Shown in pieces: positions 35,283 through 49,077 of a stretch of 64,000 nucleotides of DNA; within the stretch, counting starts at the first letter, position 1, and the number at the start of each line of letters is the position of its first letter. The notes beneath the pieces were generated by a model. That model saw only the letters and a program-made list of their open reading frames with translations, did not search any database and had not been told where the DNA came from. The DNA lies in contig CM114272.1 in the NCBI GenBank assembly GCA_050084515.1, positions 11,966,001 through 12,030,000 of the forward strand. The letters run 5' to 3'. This stretch comes from Blasia pusilla. Taxonomy: Eukaryota; Marchantiophyta; Marchantiopsida; Blasiales. A program made the translations under genes and the position numbers.

Positions 35283-38105
35283 CTCCGCCACCGACGGCCC
35301 GATCAAAAAATTTAATGCACAAGTTAGTAGGACTGGGTTCCCTTAGATCAGAATCTCTGATCCGGTTGCGCTGCTTACCGCTCCGCTACCAGTCGACGAC
35401 ACCACACACCATCCTCATCTGTATTCTGTAGTTCGAAAGTTCTCACGTACATGAATATCTACCATCCAGACGGTTCTCTACGTACGTCAATATTCGAGCG
35501 TAGGACCGTCGGCACTCTCATGACCAACTCTGAGTACGGTCCCAGTTCCAATTGCCCTCTGCTTTGAATACCAACTCCGACACCGCCTTGCAAGCACGAC
35601 TTCCTTGACCAGATTCCTCAACCGACTATTCCGGACTCACCTGTGCGCAACAAGCATAAGTCGTCCGTTAATCCCTTGCCCTCGAACTCGGAATCAAATT
35701 TAAAAACCCCGAAGATGTAGGAGACCACAAATACCTGTCTCATCGCACTCGGATACATATGTGTATATAAATATCCGTTGGAAACAGTCCATGACAAGGG
35801 CGCTGCACCATTCCCTACCATCATGCCCAAACGACCTACATCAGCAGTACGAAATTGCAGATGCTCTGCTACGAGATTCTGCGACTCCGAGCCCTCCGAT
35901 CTGTTTCACGCCGTAGCCGTGAAGCCGCGACGTCGAATAAATTCCGTGTACTGCAGTACCTGACGGAAGTCGATCGCGCTCATCGATCCTACGCCTCTCG
36001 CGGTTTGAGCGCAGCGCCCTATCCAGAGACTGACAGAGAGAAAGAGAGAGCAGTTGTTGAAGAGCTGGATCTTGAGAGAGTACTGAACGAAATTCTCATG
36101 TTGGGGAAAGTGTGGAGGCGCGGGGGATCGTCGTCGGGTACGTGGCACCACAGTGAATAGTGAAAGAGCGCGGTCGCCGTCGCCAGCCTCGTCTGTCACA
36201 TCCATGATCCATCCACCACCCACCATCTTATCGTGGATCGTCACCGCGTCACCGGCTAACCTGGCCCCAGCCGAACCGATCTTCCGATGAACGACCTGCG
36301 TCTTACAAGAACCGTTCCACTGGGAACTACATGCATGCATGGGCTAAATTGTTTTCACGTGTCTGATCCTGTCGGGATCTGACTGTGACATGCAACTGAT
36401 CTAATATACCATTAAAAGAAACACTCAAAATCGCCTCAAGACGAAAGACGAGTCGACCCAAAATGTAGTTCCGTCACAAAACGCGTGCTTAGTTTTTAGG
36501 ATGTATGAATATTTCGTTTTTGATTCTTTATGTTTTTATTTTATTTTAATCTATGATGAGTTTTCATTATTTTCATTCTTAATGCCTTCCTATGTTTCAT
36601 GACGAATTTAAAATAGTGTCAACTTCAACTTTTAAACGATCTTCATGCCAACCCGCAATGCAATATGATACAAAGTTGGTGCATAGTATGAATATTTTGT
36701 GTACCGAATTCATTTTTATTGTCCTTTTTCTATATCAAGACCAACCAAAAATAGTGCCTTGTGTCAACCTTTAATAGGTTTTCTTCACACTCCAAGCTCC
36801 GTTCAACTTATGCACAACTTTGACTCAAGATCCTTTAGAATCTAGACATACTCTATTAGGGCCATTATGGGTTGTAAGAACTACTTTTCGCATAATCTCA
36901 TAACATACATTTTTGTCATCTTTTAAAAAATTAAAATTTTTTTAAGAATAGAATTTTTATGTGTGAAAAGAAGATAAAAGAAAAAATAAATCATCTTGGG
37001 ATAGCTAAGGTTATGATCATGGCCAATGGCGTAGCAAGAAACCTTATTATTCCATTGATTCTCACATGTGCAAGGTTTTTAACTGTATTAAGGATCGAAT
37101 GAGCAATACGGAAATTTTGGGAAAAAATTATGAAATATTTGGGAATGATTTGCACAACGCTTATTTTTTCAAACGTAACCAAACTAATCTCTTGAAGCAA
37201 TAAAATTGAACGTGTCACTTCATTGGAATGAAATTTGAGAACAGACGTGTAGATTCAGAATTCAATTCATGTGTCCCATCAGAATTAGACATGTATATTC
37301 AAAAGTTAGTAATATTTTGAGAAAAAATGGTATTTTGAAAAATTTTATAGGGGATATGTCACAAATTCTTTTAAATAGTTCAAGTATTCCCATTGGAATT
37401 AGGTTTATTTCAGGATTTGGAAAATAAATATCATGCAAAAATGTATGTTTTGAAGGTGTGAAGAAATCCCCAAATGTTTTAGTGTCAAAGTGGGGCGGTG
37501 CATAGACATTGGCTGCCCATACTTCTCTTAAAAAAAAGCAATTATTTGCTTCGACGTACTCCAAAATGGACACTCCCAGGATTTCCATTCTTTTCTATGT
37601 TCTTCCAAAACCTTCCTCCATATACCCTAATAGTAAATTTTACCCGCCAAAATTTTCCAAGACCTAATTTCCTTTCTCCTATCTTTGTTCTTGTTTTCCA
37701 TATGGTCTCGGTGAAAAAAAGCTAATGGCCAAATATTTGTGTGTGTGTGTGTGGACAAACACTTTATTCAAATCCCTCCCAAGAAAAAAAGTAATGAATT
37801 ATTCTCACTCCTCCGTGCCTACAATTCAGACTATATTGGTATCGTTGCAAGCATACATGTAGTAGAGCATATAGATGAGAATAAAAAGTATATGGTAAAT
37901 TATTGAATGTTATGCAAAAGTCACGAATGATGAAGCGCAGAAAAAATTGAGAAGTGCAAAAGTTCAAGACATCAATGAGAAAGCGAAGAAAATTGAAAAG
38001 CGATATAACAATCACCTTACAAATACAAAATTGATTGAAGTTGTGAACATGATAGGGAGCACATATGAGTCATATATGGAAGAGAACTGGAAATATGAAA
38101 ACAAT
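35283..38105. other. GT61 promoter side and AT-rich intergenic
   Basis: 35283-36340 is GC-richer and probably holds the promoter and 5' leader of the GT61 gene. Open frames on both strands here (35906-36340 minus, 35855-36160 plus) have no recognisable domain and overlap each other. 36360-38105 is AT-rich with nothing recognised. Confidence 0.45.
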
Positions 38106-39779
38106 AATTGAGAAGGGGATCAACCTCCATTCATTGTCTCATTGCAAAAAAAAAATTCCATGATGGTATGTGAATATGAGAGTGATATCCCATCATTTAT
38201 GCTTCTTTACCAGTTTTTCTATATGGTATCAGAGCAATAGGAGAACATCAATTGAAATCTTGGTATTTGAGGAGAGAAGAGAGCCAAGAGAAGGAAAAAT
38301 TCCAGTTTGGGAGAAGGAAATTTCAATCAGAGCTCAAGGGTGGAAGATTTCAAGTGGAGCTTTGACAATGACAAAACTTTCAAATTGGAGGCATTTTTTT
38401 GGGCTTTCCCGGTCGATTCACCAATTTGCGTCTGCGTTGGTTAAAATGAAGCCAAAGGATGGCTTTCATGGTCCGTGTATATGTCGTTGAGATCTTTCCA
38501 ATGCAACCAAAATCGTTTGATTCTGACATACTAAGCTCTTGTTATAATAATTTTAGTGTAGGAAAGAGCAATTAATGAAGGAAAGTTATGAAGTTTGCTC
38601 TATAGGCCAATTTTGACTAGTTCTTGTGAGAAAATAAAATGTGAAAAAATCAGTGAAATATGTTACAAATCTTGGAGATACAAAGTGGTCTAGTCTGTCC
38701 GTGCGCTTAGTGAAGAGCTTTGATGGAACGTGAAAATGAAATAACTCGACATACAAGAATGCACTACAGTTGCAGCTCTCGACTATTTGACTACTTCGGA
38801 AACTAGGGTTTTTACCTATTTTTCTCCTTCTTTTTATTTATAGAATTTTTTTTAAAGGCTGCACCTTGGACAGTTGGACCCCAACGTTATCTTGGTATAT
38901 GAGGGGCTGCGTCTCGGACCCCCGCCTCAAGGTTAGATAATCCTAGTAAAGCTAATTCATAAACCATCTATGTCATATTACTATGACTCCCTTGACGTCT
39001 AAGTCGGAACCATCAACCTAGGCTTCTCCTTATATAAGAAGGTCGGTCAAATTAATGTTGTTGAGAGAAATGGATGTTGAGAATCCAAGAGTTCTTCCAT
39101 ACGATTGGTCAATTTTGACAAATTTTAGGTCAATTTTTATATGGGATTGGTGTATGCTTCAATTGGAATAGTGGGTAGGCTAAAATTATATTTTTTGAGT
39201 AAAATAGTTTTTCATAGAGTATTTCTTAGTAGCAATCACAAGAGAGAACTTCGAGCTAGATAAGCATAATTAAAATATCAAGAAGTTTTTCATGAAGAAA
39301 TTTCTCATTGGTCAAAAACTATGAAAGCTTGTTAGAAGTGATGAGGCCAAACTAGAAGATGACTCTATGGTCTTGAATTTTGCGCCTGAAACAAATGCGT
39401 GAGGCAAGTAATCTACTATATTTCAATGACAACCAATTTGACAATGATTTATCATGTTTAAGATGTTGATACTCCGAAGGAGCCTTGAGATGGGATCCAT
39501 TCGAAAAGTTGTTCCAGACATCTTCAAAGGCCAGAAAGCTTCAATTGAAACAATAATTGAACAAAGTGAGAAAAGGATCGCAAAGCATCAATAACTGTAT
39601 ATTAAGTATTGGACATATTTTTGATTATTTGAATAACATTTGAGTGATTGTAGAAGATGATGATCTGATTTTGTTCACTCTTTAAGGCCTTCCAAAATAT
39701 CACAAGTCTTTTGGAGAGAGACTTTTAATTCTATGTGAGAGAGAAGTATCCAAGCTTTCAAGAGTTAGTCTTGCTGTTA

Positions 39780-40140
39780 ATTAGTTAGGAGATGCGTCTA
39801 GTAGGGAATGATAGCTTGCCTAGTACACAAGAGAGTGTCATATGCAGATAATGGATCAAATAGAGGGAGAGGTCGTGATAGAAGCTTCCGTGGTTTTGAT
39901 GGATATCAAGCATATGGAGGAAGAGATACTCAACGTAACTTCACTCAATCAACTACGAACCAATACCAAACACAATCACAAGATGGTGATGACGAAAATC
40001 GTTGGGATCAAGATGAACAACAAAGATTGAATCCTTAGATCTTGCAATTACTATGGGATAAAGGGTAGTCACTATGCAAAGTTTTGCTTCAAGAAGAAGG
40101 AAAATGTAAGAACGAGAGTCTTGCAACAATAAAACTATGT
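39780..40140 (+). pseudogene. Copia gag 3' part with broken zinc knuckle
   Basis: An Arg/Gly-rich stretch (NRGRGRDRSFRG) is followed in another frame by CNYYGIKGSHYAKFC, a CCHC-like knuckle whose second cysteine is now tyrosine. Frame changes and stops are present. Confidence 0.65.
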
Positions 40141-40239
40141 GGAGCAACAACACCAAGGGCACTATCAAGAATAAAAATATTTACAAACTGAGCATCTCTT
40201 GGTCATGACTCATCATAAGAGATTAATGGTAGAGAAAGA

Positions 40240-42440
40240 TTCAATAGCTGATTGGTACATTGACTTTGGTATATCAAATCACATGATCTCACAAGCTAAA
40301 TGGTTCATGATAAGACTCCATTCAAAGTCTTCAAAGGAAATGAACGTGATTTCTCCTTCTTAAAAGTATTTGGTTGTATTTGTTATCGATATGCTCATGT
40401 TCTTTCTGAAAGATGTCATAAATAGATCCCGAATCGGAAGGATGTATCTTCATTGATTATGTTGATGAAAATAAGGGGTAAAACTGCTACATTCCATCCT
40501 CTAGATAGTTGAGATGTTATTTTTTATGAGCTAAATTCATGGTATGCTCCATCTGAACCTATTCCACTTCTAAACTAGTCTGTTGAGGGAGAGAATATGA
40601 CTATAAATCAATAAATGCAACAAACATTGCCTACAAATTCTCCAAGTACTAATGCATGATTAGGATAGGTCCTAGTCTAAGATTCTTGAGTTAAATCTGT
40701 CAATCCATGGCTGAGAAAAATAAAAATTCAATCTATTGACATGAGTTAGAGCTCAAGTCAAATATTAGAGGCATCCATCTGTGAACAACAACTTTATGGA
40801 TGAAGTAGAGTCACGCATCCTCTTCATAGATTCATAAATGAAGGATTCCTTGCAACACATCATGCATATATGATGACTACTCTTCAAGAACAAGAACCGA
40901 GTTTTTTTGAAGAAGTTGCAAGCACGGTCATATGGATGGAAGCTATGAAGGAAGAACTTGTTGTATTAAGACATGAACATACTTGGGAGATGGTTAGTAT
41001 ATCTTCCGGGAAGGAAGCTATTGGTTGCAAATGGGTTTACAAAGTTAAGCGCAATCAAGATGGTATAGTGAATACTAGATACAAATCCACATCGGTAGCC
41101 AAGGGCTATGCACAACTATATGACATCGATTATGATGAAACCTTTAGCCCTATTGTAAAGAGGGCGACTACAAGAACAGTTGTTGGAATTGCAATAAGTA
41201 AGAAGTGGAGATTACATCACATGGACTTCAAGAATGTCTTCTTGAATGAAGATCTATAAGAGGAGGTATACATGACTTAATCACTTGGATATGATTATCC
41301 AACGTTTCCACTCCACGTAGGCAACTTAAAGAAAGCTCTATGTAGGCTCAAGCAAGCTCCAAGAGCTTGGTATAGCAAGATTACATACGTCTTATAAAAG
41401 TTGGGCTTTAGGGTATGTGATTCTGATTCCTCACTATATATCTTAAGACGACAAAGTTAGACGATTATCATTTTGTTTTATGTTGAGGACCTCTTGATTA
41501 CTGGGAGTACCAAGGATATGGTACTATAAGTCAAGCTAAAGTTATAAGCTGAATTTGATATGAAGAACTTGGGAGAATTCAAGTACTTCTTTGGTTTTGA
41601 GTTTATCAAGGTTGGAGAGAGTATGTGGTTATTACAGTGACAATATATTTTTCACATGCTTTCAAAATATGGTATGACCGTTTGTAAGCCAATCTCTACA
41701 CCATTGAAGTAGAGTGTGAAGCTAAGAGTGGATGAAGGAGAGTTGCTTGCAGATTCTAATATCTACAATTGCAAGGTTGGAAGTTTGATCTATGTGACTA
41801 TAACCATGTCAAAATTGAACTATGCAATTGGACTAGTGAGCCAATTTATGCAAGCACCTCAAAAATCTCATCTTGATGCTATGAGGAGGATAATATGATT
41901 TATGAAATTCTCTGTTCAATTTGGGCTTCAATTTGAACCTTAATTTGGGCTTCTTCAAATTTACAATTACAAGGATTCATAGATGTTGATTAGGCAGAAG
42001 GTGTGTTTGATAGATACTCCACATCTTGTATTCATTTATCTTGGGAAGCGCAATCATAAGTTGGGGCTTCGACGAAGCAACCTACATTTGCTCTATCTTC
42101 AGTATAGGTTGAATATAGAAGAGAAACCAATGTAGTATGTGAGGAGGTGTGGTTTCATCAATCACTTGCTGCGATTGGTATTAATAACTTAAGACGTAGT
42201 GTAAGAAATGCAGATAATATTAGTAGCATCAAGATTGCTAATAACCTTGTGTTTCATGCTCAAACAAAACATGCTGAGGTACATTCCCATTTTGTCAAAG
42301 AGAAAGTCCTTGCAAGATAAATTGATCTTATTGATATAAGTACAGATGAAAAAATCACAGATATCTTTACAAAGACATTGTCTAGATATAATTTTGAGAT
42401 GTTTAGAAATAATTTAGATGTCAGAAATATCAATATGAGC
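40240..42440 (+). pseudogene. Copia pol (protease, integrase remnant, RT, RNase H)
   Basis: DWYIDFGISNHM (about 40252) corresponds to the copia protease DSGAS site with the catalytic SGA replaced by FGI. FKVFGCICYRYAHV-type sequence follows from the integrase end. RT starts near 40900 (WMEAMKEELVVLRHEHTWEMV; IGCKWVYKVKRNQDG) and includes LCRLKQAPRAWY and FYVEDLLITG, where the catalytic YVDD is YVED. RNase H ends near 42430 (VKEKVLAR-IDLIDI, DIFTKTLSR). At least eight stops, mostly TAG, TAA and TGA, are spread along it. Confidence 0.85.
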
Positions 42441-42451
42441 TTGAGGGAGAG

Positions 42452-42767
42452 TATTGATGATTGAACTATAGTCAAGCTCACCGGACATCCGAACCGCTAC
42501 TTTTGGTACTCACACGAAGCAGGAAAGCTTAATCTTGGTTATTAGTTAGTTAAGCACAATTAACTTAACTATGATGAGTTAATCATAATTAATTTAACTC
42601 AAGACTATGGTTAAGATTAAGTTTAGGATTGCTTGTACATATCCTACGTAACTGAGAAAGCGACCAACCTCTATTAATTCTCTCATTGCAAATTTTTTTT
42701 CTCCATGGTGGTGTGTGAGTGTGGGAGTCGAATCCCATCAATTATGGGTCTTTAACGATTTTCTACA
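42452..42767 (+). repeat. Copia 3' LTR
   Basis: Begins TATTGATGATTGAAC directly after the polypurine tract (the expected TG is now TA) and ends TTTTCTACA. Its last 110 bases match the truncated 5' LTR (AACCTC-ATTCATTGTCTCATTGCAAA type sequence). Confidence 0.75.
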
Positions 42768-43068
42768 CTCCTTAATCTAACTTGTACAAATAAAAAGAAA
42801 TCATCAATTATAAGAGAAAGTACAATTGCACAAAACCAGTGGAAGATGAAGGAAAACTTTGGTAGGAACCGAGTAGATACATTGTGTTTGTATCATACGA
42901 AGGAAGAAGGACCAATATCCTTATTTTTTAATAGGATTTCTTGTCGAGATAAACATATCTCCATGTGGACAAAGTCCGTGTCTCTCATAATTGATGATTT
43001 CTTCTAAAGCTATGCGTTAGACTTACTACATTTCCAACCGGTGAACACAAGAATGTCATCCCATTCAT

Positions 43069-43344
43069 GGTTGCAAAAAAATGGACAAGTCCTTCCTTTG
43101 GACAGACATGGGTTCCAAGAGGTGGGACCCACACTTATAATCCATGATGGAAGGCAAGGCAAGGATAAATGGAGCAATAGGGAGGAGGGAGTGGAGGTGG
43201 AAGGAGGAAGAAACAAGGGACTATGGAACACGAAGGCAAGTAAGGGGAAGGAGAAAGAAGGGAAAGATGGGTCCCATGTGCACAAGTCCTTCCATAGCAC
43301 AAACATGGACATATCCACTGACACAGACTTTGTCTACATGCAAC
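43069..43344. mobile_element. MITE copy 2 (GGTTGCA terminal inverted repeats)
   Basis: Related to 20989-21393. The left end is GGTTGCAAAAAAATGGACAA and the right end ACTTTGTCTACATGCAAC. TCATCCCATTC occurs just outside both ends (43056-43066 and 43347-43357), an 11-base direct repeat that would fit a MULE-type target duplication. The interior is purine-rich. Confidence 0.6.
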
Positions 43345-43779
43345 TTTCATCCCATTCCATCATATCATCTTGCTACTTTGGGGTGCACATGTCAACATCC
43401 AACGTGTTATTAACTCAAACTTTAAGAGTTCATTTTTGTAATGTAATTCTATCTGGTGGATCGGATTAACTTACATAAATGCCTACACCATGGCATAATC
43501 ACTAGTCTTAACGACATTCCCATGTTAATAACCACACGTACTACACAAAACCTTTGGAGCCAACTTCATACAACCTGAAGTAGTAACTAAAGCCACTAAT
43601 ATTCTTACCCCTTACTTTACTATTGATCTTCAAGGCCTACTCCAAAACTTTCAACCATTACCTCATTCTACATCACCGCATACAAATATGTAAATTTGGC
43701 TATTTGATATCTTTATTCTGAATCCAAATTAACTTCACTTATATCTAAAACTCAAAAACCCATGTATTGGCTTAGTTCT

Positions 43780-44890
43780 TCTTAAAAGGGCCCCTAGAAG
43801 TGGAAAAAGTTTCTTCATCACTACTATGCGCCAATATTGGGAATCCCTTGGTATGTCTACTCTACTCATTACTACTACAAATATAGTTGCTATTCGTCTA
43901 CATTCTATTTCTACAATTTTCCATTTCGCATTTTCTATTCCATATCACAGGGATATTGCTCAACTCCAAATTACATCTAACACCTATATTAGACTCCAAA
44001 CAACCGGTGTTATTATCATAGATGAATGTTCAATGTTAACGCATCGCCTTCTCCAAATTATTGCAATGAGACAAAATGAATGCAACCCATGCTATACTTC
44101 TACACCTTTCAATTCCAAACTTGTAGTTATGTTTGGAGATATGTTTTAGATATCACTTGCATGTATGTGCTCACAAATTCCATCATATCTACCATTTATG
44201 CCACTTATCTTCTTCTGTATTCTTAGAAGATGCCACTACCTGTGAATTGAAAAATCCTATAAGATATTCATACAATATGGCCTACCTTAACTTTCTTACT
44301 TCCATTAGGATCATCTTACCCTAAACTACTCAAATTTAGGAATACCTTTAAGATTATTTTTCACAAAAGATATTGCGGTAGATTTCATTATATATGACAT
44401 AACCAAAAATTTTTCGCAATTATTTGATGATCAATTATTCAAGAGTATCACTCTTAGAAGGCTATTTGGGGGTGCTTCTACAATAATCATGCCAATCCTA
44501 TCAGATGCACCTGCATCTTTTGACTTCTTCCATTGGTTAGAAGACCAAGATTTCCATCAGATTCCTTTTCGTGCTATAGCCTACAAAGTAATGCTTACCT
44601 CTATTTAGATAAACTTGATAATACATGCAGCTAATGGAACATCTGCTACTATACAAGATATGCAATATGTTGATGACCAAGTATCGACAATATGTGCTAA
44701 AATATGTTCTTTTCGCTTATAAATATCACTAGATCAAACTATGTATGTAGTATGTATGTAGTAAAAAATATTATAAGAGAAATTTTGATGTTTGTTATGT
44801 TGTCACGTGTACATACTAGGAGCCAATTAGGAATTCTAGGTACTTTGAGACAATATGATTTCATTACCTTTGGCCAACAAGTATAATATT
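43780..44890 (+). pseudogene. Pif1-family helicase relic, probably Helitron-derived
   Basis: Reading across several breaks, the plus strand shows a Walker A remnant (GPPRSGKSFFITT, about 43788), Walker B VIIIDECSML (about 44010), the PFNSKLVVMFGDMF motif (about 44107-44148, PFGGK..GGD in intact enzymes) and, near 44790, MFVMLSRVHTRSQLGI, the helicase motif VI region. Order and spacing fit the C-terminal helicase of plant Helitron RepHel proteins. No Rep domain or Helitron ends were located, so an ordinary Pif1 pseudogene is possible. Confidence 0.7.
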
Positions 44891-45350
44891 AGCATTGATA
44901 CTTTCACTAATATAATATTTACATGGGAGAATAGCTCCATTGCTTCATTGATAGCAACACAAGGTCCATGGGTAGAAAGACCATTGTAGGACCAAGCCAA
45001 ATTTGTCCTATATTGAGCAGATTCAGCAAGCTAGACCAAGTACCTTGCAAACTGACGAGCATGAAAATAACCTCTCTACACCTTAGCATGACTAATTCAT
45101 TCCACCTCCATCATAGGTAATGATATTCATTCTTTACTCTAAATTATATGGTACTCACTTGCTATTTTTAACAATCAACCGATAGATTTTTGCAACCTAT
45201 ATGGATTTTGCCTCTATGATATTGAACAATGTCAAAAGCATCCCTCAAGTACAAACATCACATTTTGTGTAGCCGAATGAGAACCACTTAAGGTTCTGTG
45301 ATAATCTCAACCTTCTTCAAGCTTTCTAGGAAAGTGGTAGAGCTAGAATC
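44891..45350. other. Spacer between helicase relic and transposase-like relic
   Basis: No domain recognised; may belong to either neighbouring element. Confidence 0.4.
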
Positions 45351-48300
45351 ATGGACACCAATTCCGAGCGAATAGTCCACAACATACCACTTGGTAAAGA
45401 CTCCTTGTACATGTCTTTGGAGGAAGTCTTCAGAAGTTCAACAAGCACTTACAATGGAGAACCTTTGTCCGATTTCATTGGAGCATTCATCACATGGCCT
45501 CGTAATGGAGTTACAACAACTAATACATGTGGTGGACGAGAGGATGTGGAAGGAGGGCCTCATTGCCCCACACAATCTTCAAAGAAAGTTTTTTTAAAAG
45601 ACTCAAAGGGATCAGAGCTTCTTATTAGTTCAGGGCATGTTGTCGAAAGCTTCGATTCACATGAGAGCCAACCTATGTCCTTCTTTGATGACCAACGACA
45701 ACCATGGGTGTGCGTTATAATTAATGAGTCAAACTACGAACCAGCTACCCACCCGAATGGAAGAAGGCTACAAAATATGGTGGGAATGTTTGCAAAATAT
45801 CCCACATATCTGATTATAGAAAAAGGCAATGATACCATGGATATTAGAAAGAGGAAGCACTCAGCCTGCAATACCTCCACCAACATATAAGTTGCGGTTC
45901 TCATGATTGGTCGTATGGAATCGGTCCTTTTACCGGTGCAACTTACAGAGAACGATGGATGTCTAGATATCGGAGAGGGAATTGTTCAATACGTCAATCC
46001 AAATGACAAAGTTGGTGGTCAAAGATTGGGGATCACCATGTTGGCGTATTCATTACCAATATCACGAGCCTTCTTACACGCCACAAGGTACTTGAAAGGA
46101 ACTTACTCATATGGCCTATGACATCTTGTATTGTTAAAGATGGATGAGACTTGTGGACATGCTACTTGGAGTGTTCAACCGTGTCTCGAGGGGCCGTTGA
46201 AGCAATAACAGGCAAGAGGAAGAGAGCTTACATGTACACTCATCGATGTAAAAAGTGATGTCTACCAAGAGCTACCAAAACAAAAAAAAACTAACAGAGA
46301 AAGATATATTACAAGTGGCATCGAAAAATTGTTGCGGACAATTCTGTTGCCAATATAAGCCGAGAGATGTTGTTTGTTCAAGCAGAGAAACGTATTGGAA
46401 CAAATCCTTTCATGAAAGAAGGGAATCACTCCATGCCATGGTCCACTCGTTTTACTTCATTGACGGACAAAGGGTTGTGCAATTGGAAGGTAGAACGGTG
46501 TGCCTCCCAAGTTGGGGACAGATCCATGATCTTGGAAAAACGAGCTTCAAGGATGAAGTAAGAAATGTCAAAGATGGCAAGACGCGGAGGGGGCATGGGA
46601 AGAAATTGCATAACCCAACCCAAAGGACGGTGCAAGCGGTGGAAACGGTAAATCTGATAATTGAGGAGACTGGAGATCGGATGCCCCACAAGGAAAGAAC
46701 AATGTCAAACGGGAGAAGAGAGGAATTGATTGGGTTGCCTCAATTTTTCTCATGGAAGTATATACGAGAAGTAGTTATTAAGGAAGGAGGGAAATTGAGA
46801 TTAGCGGGAGTCTCACAATCAACTATCAGTCAAATCAAAAAATAATATTTCTCCAATGTTGCTGTTCATAAATCAGGTGATAAATTTTCTCGTTGTGCGA
46901 CGTGTGCAATGCTGAAGTCTCAGGGAAATACTGCATCGACAAACGAGGAGAAGGCTGCTGTTAAGGAACGGGCAGTCGAACATAATGACCTGCAAAGATC
47001 TCAAAGGAGTTTATATTACATTTGGCGAGCAAAATCCATGCGCCATCCCGAGTCTTATCTTTGCCTAATCCATGACAAAATGGATAGTTTCAAAACACGC
47101 TTGCCAAGAGCGTGGCAACAAACCAAAGATTTGGCTCTAGCTCAACCGTTTCCAATTACTTGTACAGGTAAATATTGTGAAATAACACTCCATTATGTTA
47201 GAAAATGGTTTAGCAAGTTTGTAGGGCTATCTTGACCCTGCTCACATAATAGGACTTAAGTTCCCATTTTTAATCCACACCCAAATGTTTTTCCTAAGGA
47301 GAAAGAGATTGGTCTATGCCTGATCCATTAATTGGAATTGAAGTTCTCATAGGACGCTACATTTCTTGTCTAATGGAACTTGAGGACGCATGTGTTACTT
47401 GCCGTAGGTATCCAGTTTGGAGAAATGGTATCTTCTTTAGGTACTTGAATATTAAGTTGAATTAACTTTTACTATTTTCCTTATTGCAGGTATCTTGACT
47501 CATGGGCATGGATGGTGTGAAATTGCTCAATTTGACATAGGAGTCTACAAGCACGGATCTAATTGGACAATTGGATCATTGGAAAAGTTGTTTCGGAGTT
47601 TGGAAAACCCCCCTGATGAAATACAAGAATTCTTTCATTGGCCCAACCTAGCTCCACTTCACAGTCGATTCTTAAAAGGAGGGAAAAGCTTGATGGATTA
47701 GTCCATGCAGTCTATAGGCTCACAGAGTTTGCCAAAGAGGGACCAAGGAAGATGCCTAAGATTCTAAATCTACAAATGGACAACTCTAGAAAAGATAACA
47801 AAAATATTTATGTCATGGCGTACTTGGCCCTTCTTGTTCACAGGGAGATATTCAAAGAGATTCACTTGGATTTTCTCATCCCCGGGCACACTCACAAAGA
47901 TGTTGATACTATGTTTAGCAAGTTTTCGGGAACTTTGCGGTGACATAATGCATACACCTTGAAAGATCTTGCGACACACTTTTTTAACTCTACCTTACCA
48001 AATCCAGCACCACAAGTGGTTCAAACATTCCCGACTTCAAGGAGTACTTGAAAGGTTTCATCGGGCCTAAGACAAAAAATCAGTGGTATGGACTGCAGAA
48101 GCCAGGTCAATTCCGATTCTCTAGATCTTCGGATGATATGCCTATCATCCATTACAAGATGTATGGTTCCGATAAAGAGTGGGTGCCGAATGAGCGTGGG
48201 TATGACGTGTTTTTACCTCATGAAATTATTGGACATCCTCTTATCCCTACTAGGTATCCAAAGCGCTTATTGCCCACACCCTTGAAGGCATTTTCCGATG

Positions 48301-49077
48301 TGAAGAAAGGTGTATCTCAGTACATTGAGTACTTTCATAAGATGGGAAGCAAGTCTTCTGGAGGCAAAAAGGTGGAGTTCCAACAACTAGCACGACAGTG
48401 GAGGTAGACGATCGAGGAATTGGACCGATTGTTTCCTCATGGAAATCCTGAGGATAAGGTTCAAAACCTGTGATTAAATCCCTTCTGCATATGAAGATTC
48501 TTCTACCAATAATAGGACCAGTTTGATAGCCCATGACATCGCTTTATCATTTTCTGAGACATTGGAAGGTTTTTGGCCTCTAACCAAACAGAACACTGAA
48601 GTTCCTATTATCTTTGGAAATGGAATTTCTCCAAGTCGAGATCACTATTGTGGGCCCACTAGATTCAGGCCTAGAGTTGATATGTTATCAATAGAGGAAA
48701 CATAAGTTGCATTGGAAGATTTCAATGTTGGAGACTTTGTCATAATTAGACCAGGACAAGAAAGAAACAAATATCCCATATAGATGGGACAAGTTCTAGT
48801 TGAAGTTGATGAAGATACAAATTTCAGAATTCAATATTGATCGCCATTGAATATATTCAGAAGAAGGAACATAGATCCAAGTAGGAGATATCAAAATTGG
48901 GATGTAAGAAAATGGGAGAAGAATAGTAGTGAAAAAACCAATGTTGTGTCTTTCGCTAATTCAACATATGTAATAGAGGGTGGATTAGTGAGTATCCCCA
49001 TTGACGTGGCTAATTTTATAAAGTCTAGAATAACTCTTGGCACTAATCTAGTACTAGAAGATAGAGATGACAAGTAA
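45351..49077 (+). pseudogene. Large transposase-like gene relic with an intron (DUF7869-like)
   Basis: The 5' frame (45351-45890) contains NIPLGKDSLYMSLEEVF and FIGAFITWPRNG, resembling a domain found in plant CACTA-type transposon proteins. From 46255 one frame runs to 47169 with a single stop (46845): a Cys-rich start (NCCGQFCCQYKP), then KFSRCATC and CLIHDKMDSFKTRLPR. A GT-AG intron (about 47170-47489) joins ITCTG to ILTHGHG. Then follow NLQMDNSRKDNKN, HLDFLIPGHTHKDVDTMF, and a C-terminal region (VGDFVIIRPGQE ... NWDVRKWEKN). From memory this motif series belongs to an uncharacterised family annotated DUF7869, common as multicopy genes in seed-free plants. Frameshifts near 47670 and 48000 and several stops make it a pseudogene. 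Transposase function is inferred from the D/H-rich motifs and multicopy nature. Confidence 0.6.

Larger units (their letters stand above)
38106..42767 (+). mobile_element. Ty1/copia LTR retrotransposon (dead)
   Basis: The primer-binding site TGGTATCAGAGC (38224-38235) exactly matches the plant initiator-tRNA-Met site. It is preceded by a truncated 5' LTR (about 38106-38217) whose sequence matches the end of the 3' LTR (42452-42767). A polypurine tract (TTGAGGGAGAG) ends just before 42452. Protein order is gag, protease, integrase, RT, RNase H, as in copia. There are many stops and frameshifts throughout. Confidence 0.88.

Noticed and set aside
35855-36340. Overlapping frames on both strands upstream of the GT61 gene
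   Set aside because: No recognisable domain on either strand; GC-rich promoter sequence often gives such frames.
43041-43469. 142-residue plus-strand frame
   Set aside because: Lies over the second MITE copy; the purine-rich interior explains the charged translation.
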